From: Pseudomonadota bacterium
GTDB lineage: Bacteria > Pseudomonadota > Alphaproteobacteria > Micavibrionales > Micavibrionaceae
Direction of reading: 5' to 3'
NCBI GenBank assembly: GCA_029558635.1
Contig: JAKQEE010000416.1
Location: forward strand, 124,001-188,000
DNA length: 64,000 nucleotides
Part shown: one piece after another, positions 61,174 through 64,000 of the stretch
How positions within the stretch are numbered: position 1 is the first letter of the stretch
Layout of the letters: the number at the start of each line of letters is the position of its first letter
Notes under the pieces: model-generated
What the model saw: only the letters and a program-made list of their open reading frames with translations
What the model was told of the DNA's origin: nothing
The model's database searches: none
Translations under genes and position numbers: made by a program

Positions 61174-61944
61174 CTATAATGAAAACCCTTCGCCGAGATA
61201 AACGCGGCGGACTTCGTCATTGCCAACGATCTCGTCGGGTGTTCCGTCGGTCAAAACCATGCCATCATGAAACACATAGGCGCGGTCAACAATCCCCAGA
61301 GTATCGCGGACGTTGTGGTCGGTAATCAGCACGCCGATATTGCGGGTCTTGAGTTGGCCGATCAGCGTACGGATATCGCCAACCGCAATCGGGTCTATCC
61401 CTGCCAGCGGCTCGTCAAGCAATACGAAATGCGGACGCGATGCCAAGGCCCGCGCAATTTCGACCCGCCGCCGTTCCCCGCCCGAAAGCGCAATGGCTGG
61501 TGCACGACGCAAATGCGAGATTGAAAACTCGACAAGAAGATCTTCGAGCAACGCATCCTGATCGTCGCTGTTTAAATCTTCCTGCGTCTGGATAATGCCG
61601 CGGAGGTTGTCTTCGACCGACAGCCCGCGAAAGATCGAGGCCTCTTGCGGCAGATAACCAATCCCTAATCGTGCGCGGCGATACATCGGCAAAGTGGTGA
61701 TGTCCTGTCCGTCGAGCAGAATGTCGCCGCCGTCAGGTGGGATCAATCCGGTAATGATGTAGAAACAGGTCGTCTTTCCTGCTCCGTTTGGGCCGAGAAT
61801 GGCCACAGCCTCGCCGCGTTCGACATGAAGGGACACATCACGCAACACCGGACGCTTTTTATAGGATTTGGAAATATGCTTGATCGCCAGACCTTTCGGA
61901 ACCGGCTGCAAATAACGATGCGGAAAGGAAGAATTCGGAGCCAT
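61174..61944 (-). CDS. lptB: LPS export ABC transporter ATPase LptB
   Basis: ATPase that drives LPS extraction from the inner membrane with LptFG. It has 256 residues. Walker A GPNGAGKTT is at 51-59, the Q-loop region QEASIFRGLSVEDNL follows, then the signature LSGGERRRVEIARAL and Walker B LLDEPLAGIDP, with the switch His in ITDHNVRDTL. The N-terminal 20 residues extend beyond typical LptB. It starts 8 bp after lptA and is last in kdsD-lptC-lptA-lptB. Confidence 0.97.
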   Translation of the reverse strand: MAPNSSFPHRYLQPVPKGLAIKHISKSYKKRPVLRDVSLHVERGEAVAILGPNGAGKTTCFYIITGLIPPDGGDILLDGQDITTLPMYRRARLGIGYLPQEASIFRGLSVEDNLRGIIQTQEDLNSDDQDALLEDLLVEFSISHLRRAPAIALSGGERRRVEIARALASRPHFVLLDEPLAGIDPIAVGDIRTLIGQLKTRNIGVLITDHNVRDTLGIVDRAYVFHDGMVLTDGTPDEIVGNDEVRRVYLGEGFSL

Positions 61945-61952
61945 TCTGAGCC

Positions 61953-62645
61953 TTATTTTTTCTTTCCCGCAGAAGGATAGAAAATCCCTTTGACGCGTGG
62001 ACGGTTCTTAGCGCCGATCATTTTGCTGACTTTGGTGGTCAGGTTCATTTCGGCTTTGTCGCCCTCGAGCCAGTTGGCCCCTTGCATAATTTTCACATTG
62101 CCAACCAGTTCGGCAACATTGGTGGACCTGGTGTAAATGCCTTTATCGCCCGTGGCCTTCTTTTCACCCGCCATGGTGATGATGACATTGCCGGTGGCTT
62201 CTGCATGATCAAGCAAACGGTCCTTGAGAAAAACGACCATCTGGTCGGCTTCGAGTATATCGCCGTTTTCCCTGACCACCTTGGGTCGCGTTCCGGTTAG
62301 CGTCACCACGCCGGAAACCAGATCATAGACGGCCTTGTCGCCTATAGCGGTATCCGTGGCGGATTTCAGCATCACATGACCTTCGGCGGTGACTTTGGTT
62401 AGATCGCTGGTGCTGTCTTTTTCACCGGCATATTCTGCGGTGAGGACATCGCCCGCTACCGACATTTCGCCCTGCTGCGCCAGAGCATTGCCGCGCGCGA
62501 TATAGGTTTTAGCTGTCTGGTTCCATTCCAGAGCCGTATCGGCGGTAATTTCGAGCGGCAGCTCTTCGGCGGCCGAAACGGGCAGGGCCGACAAAACGCA
62601 AGTAAGGGCAAAAATGGTAAAAGACTTGAAAATAGGCATGGTCAT
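61953..62645 (-). CDS. lptA: LPS transport periplasmic protein LptA
   Basis: Forms the periplasmic bridge that carries LPS to LptDE. 230 residues with a signal peptide ending near SAA. The OstA-like beta-jellyroll repeats are visible: LEITADTALEWNQTAKTYIARGNALAQQGEM, then VKTVAEGHVMLKS-type and TGNVIITM-type units. The start overlaps lptC by four bases; a start two codons later (AGGA at better spacing) is possible. Confidence 0.93.
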   Translation of the reverse strand: MTMPIFKSFTIFALTCVLSALPVSAAEELPLEITADTALEWNQTAKTYIARGNALAQQGEMSVAGDVLTAEYAGEKDSTSDLTKVTAEGHVMLKSATDTAIGDKAVYDLVSGVVTLTGTRPKVVRENGDILEADQMVVFLKDRLLDHAEATGNVIITMAGEKKATGDKGIYTRSTNVAELVGNVKIMQGANWLEGDKAEMNLTTKVSKMIGAKNRPRVKGIFYPSAGKKK

Positions 62646-63343
62646 TCCTGTTTCTCACTCTTCCTTGTATCATTGACGGGCCTCAGGATCAATTTCGCAG
62701 GACCTTTGAAGATTACATTGTCGGTTTTTCCGTCGGCTTCAAGGCCTGTTGCGGTAATCTCCGCCGTCGGACCGTGACCGGTAACCGCCTGATCGGAGAT
62801 GATTTTCTGGGCATCGACATTGATGCTCATCTTGTCGGTGTGCAGCTCGTACCCCGTGTCGTGGTGCATTTCCACCGCGCCATCCAGATCGAGCGTCCCC
62901 GATTGCTGGTTGTAAACGCCTTGGGTGGCCTTGAGTGCAACCCAGTTCCCGCTTTTGAGACTGATATCCGCCACCGGCTTGTCGAGCAGGATCGCATCCA
63001 TATTGTCGGCGTTTTGTACGGCCTTGTCGGCGGTGATGGTATAAGGCTGGCTGTTTTTGTCTTCCGATTGGAATTTCGGGTTGATCAGCTCGTTGCGCGA
63101 GACGGTCTGCGGGGAAACTTCCGCGCGCGGCACGGCTTTGATCTGTTGGTCGGGATTCGACCAGATCATCAGAACGGCCACAATCGCGAGCGCAACAACG
63201 GGAAGGACCAGACGCATCCACCGTACGATTTTTGACGTCCGGCGTGTGGCCTCGGCCCGCGTTGCGATCTCTTCTTCGCTCCGTACCAGACGGTCGACAG
63301 TGACGTCTTCGGGAAGCGGGGATGAAGGGGATGTTTGTGTCAT
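62642..63343 (-). CDS. lptC: LPS export system protein LptC
   Basis: Inner-membrane-anchored partner of LptB2FG and LptA. From the ATG at 63343 it has 233 residues, longer than E. coli LptC (191) but normal for alphaproteobacteria. A cytoplasmic tail (1-38) precedes the anchor VRLVLPVVALAIVAVLMIW (about 40-60), and the jellyroll follows: NPKFQSEDKNSQPYTITADKA, VYNQQSGTLDLDGAVEM and MSINVDAQKI. It starts 9 bp after kdsD and overlaps lptA. Confidence 0.9.
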   Translation of the reverse strand: MTQTSPSSPLPEDVTVDRLVRSEEEIATRAEATRRTSKIVRWMRLVLPVVALAIVAVLMIWSNPDQQIKAVPRAEVSPQTVSRNELINPKFQSEDKNSQPYTITADKAVQNADNMDAILLDKPVADISLKSGNWVALKATQGVYNQQSGTLDLDGAVEMHHDTGYELHTDKMSINVDAQKIISDQAVTGHGPTAEITATGLEADGKTDNVIFKGPAKLILRPVNDTRKSEKQE

Positions 63344-63352
63344 GGAAATCAA

Positions 63353-64000
63353 TCAGGCCAATCCGGCTTTCAGCAATTCCTGAATCCGGATCAATCCGGC
63401 AACTTTTCCGGCGCCATCGACCACCACCAAGGACGTAATTGGCGACGAAGCGGAATTCAGCATGATATCGAGCGCTTCCGCGGCCAGTGCATCGGCCTTC
63501 ACAGTTCGCGGACCTCTGGTCATGACAGTTTCGACCTTTTGCTGCAACAGGTCTGGTGACATGTGGCGTTTCAAATCGCCGTCTGTGACGATGCCGAGCA
63601 AATTCATATTCTTGTCGGCAACAACGACGGAACCGAGATTTTTGGAAGACAGCGTAATAATCGCATCGGCCATCAACGTATCGGCAGACACAACCGGCAA
63701 ATCGTTGCCTCCGACCATCAAATCTGAAACCTTTTTAAGTTTCTGGCCGAGCTTGCCACCCGGATGCCACACGCGGAATTGTTCAGCCGTTAGGCCCATC
63801 CGCTCCAGCAACGCAATCGCAATCGCATCGCCTAATGCCATCATCTGCGTCGTCGATGTGGTCGGGGCCAACCCGTTGGGACAGGCTTCCGGCACACGCG
63901 GCAGAATAAGAGGAATATCGGCATGCTTGGCCAACTCACTCTCACTGTTGCCCGTCATGGCAATCAGCGGAATGTGGAAACGTTTTGCATAGGCAATCAT
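63353..64000 (-). CDS. kdsD: D-arabinose 5-phosphate isomerase KdsD (5' end outside the window)
   Basis: Isomerises ribulose 5-phosphate to arabinose 5-phosphate, the first step to Kdo. Only the C-terminal 215 residues are in the window. They start in the last part of the SIS domain (PLIAMTGNSESELAKHADIPLILP, then TSTTQMMALGDAIAIALLERMG and FRVWHPGGKLGQKL) and contain the two CBS domains (SDLMVGGNDLPVV... and VETVMTRGPRTVK...). The fit to KdsD/KpsF is complete; the beginning of the gene lies to the right of the window. It heads the operon with lptC, lptA and lptB. Confidence 0.95.
   Translation of the reverse strand: MIAYAKRFHIPLIAMTGNSESELAKHADIPLILPRVPEACPNGLAPTTSTTQMMALGDAIAIALLERMGLTAEQFRVWHPGGKLGQKLKKVSDLMVGGNDLPVVSADTLMADAIITLSSKNLGSVVVADKNMNLLGIVTDGDLKRHMSPDLLQQKVETVMTRGPRTVKADALAAEALDIMLNSASSPITSLVVVDGAGKVAGLIRIQELLKAGLA

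Noticed and set aside
1-64000. CRISPR array or insertion sequence
   Set aside because: No regularly spaced repeats and no transposase were seen anywhere in the window.

Overview
The window reads as a chromosomal segment of an alphaproteobacterium. The support is a roughly 1,600-residue NAD-glutamate dehydrogenase, a clustered kdsD-lptC-lptA-lptB LPS export operon, an omega subunit with a long acidic tail, a rpmH-rnpA-yidD-yidC-engB operon without dnaA, and a CnoX-type thioredoxin. The overall style (many small secreted proteins, paired chemoreceptors, large families of unknown secreted proteins) would suit a Micavibrio-like lineage, but that is an impression from gene content and not a placement.

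Layout. 1-11.4 kb: an M48 protease, a small His/Cys-tailed protein, prephenate dehydratase behind a terminator-like leader, a membrane-anchored cytochrome c, PcrA/UvrD helicase, LolA, RmuC, a pilin-like protein, then the minus-strand operon rpmH-rnpA-yidD-yidC-engB. 11.5-16.9 kb: an unknown protein, an asparaginase-like half protein, ornithine aminotransferase, and DNA polymerase I carrying an in-frame palindromic insertion. 16.9-22.8 kb: four tandem paralogous secreted proteins of unknown function, the most distinctive locus here, facing a DUF1223 thioredoxin-like secreted protein. 23.7-27.5 kb: gpt, a lemA-M48 protease pair, and a secreted protein combining an Ig-like repeat with phage-fibre-like domains. 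27.6-34.2 kb: rpmI-rplT, YciI, a HAD hydrolase, a candidate RAP-domain protein, pheS-pheT. 34.2-47.3 kb: fadD, a double cold-shock protein, NAD-GDH, and a MATE/RND/adaptor efflux operon whose adaptor begins with long homopolymer tracts. 47.3-53.7 kb: an RsmC-like methyltransferase, an unknown glycine-rich protein, a winged-helix regulator bracketed by two copies of a structured repeat, rpoZ, a Cache-type chemoreceptor, a small secreted protein, a TorF-family porin. 53.8-58.8 kb: leuA with a Leu-rich leader peptide, then small proteins, Trm112-like, LON-domain, CnoX and a prolyl-tRNA deacylase-like protein. 58.8-64 kb: a short chemoreceptor, two small unknown genes behind a 24-bp palindrome, tRNA-Gly(GCC) with its 3' end duplicated downstream, and lptB-lptA-lptC-kdsD (kdsD cut by the window edge).

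Most of the window is ordinary housekeeping. The parts worth attention are the four-paralog cluster, the structured repeats around the winged-helix gene, the disrupted tRNA-Gly 3' duplication, the palindromic insert in polA, the two amino-acid attenuator-like leaders (pheA, leuA), and the homopolymer tracts in envelope genes.
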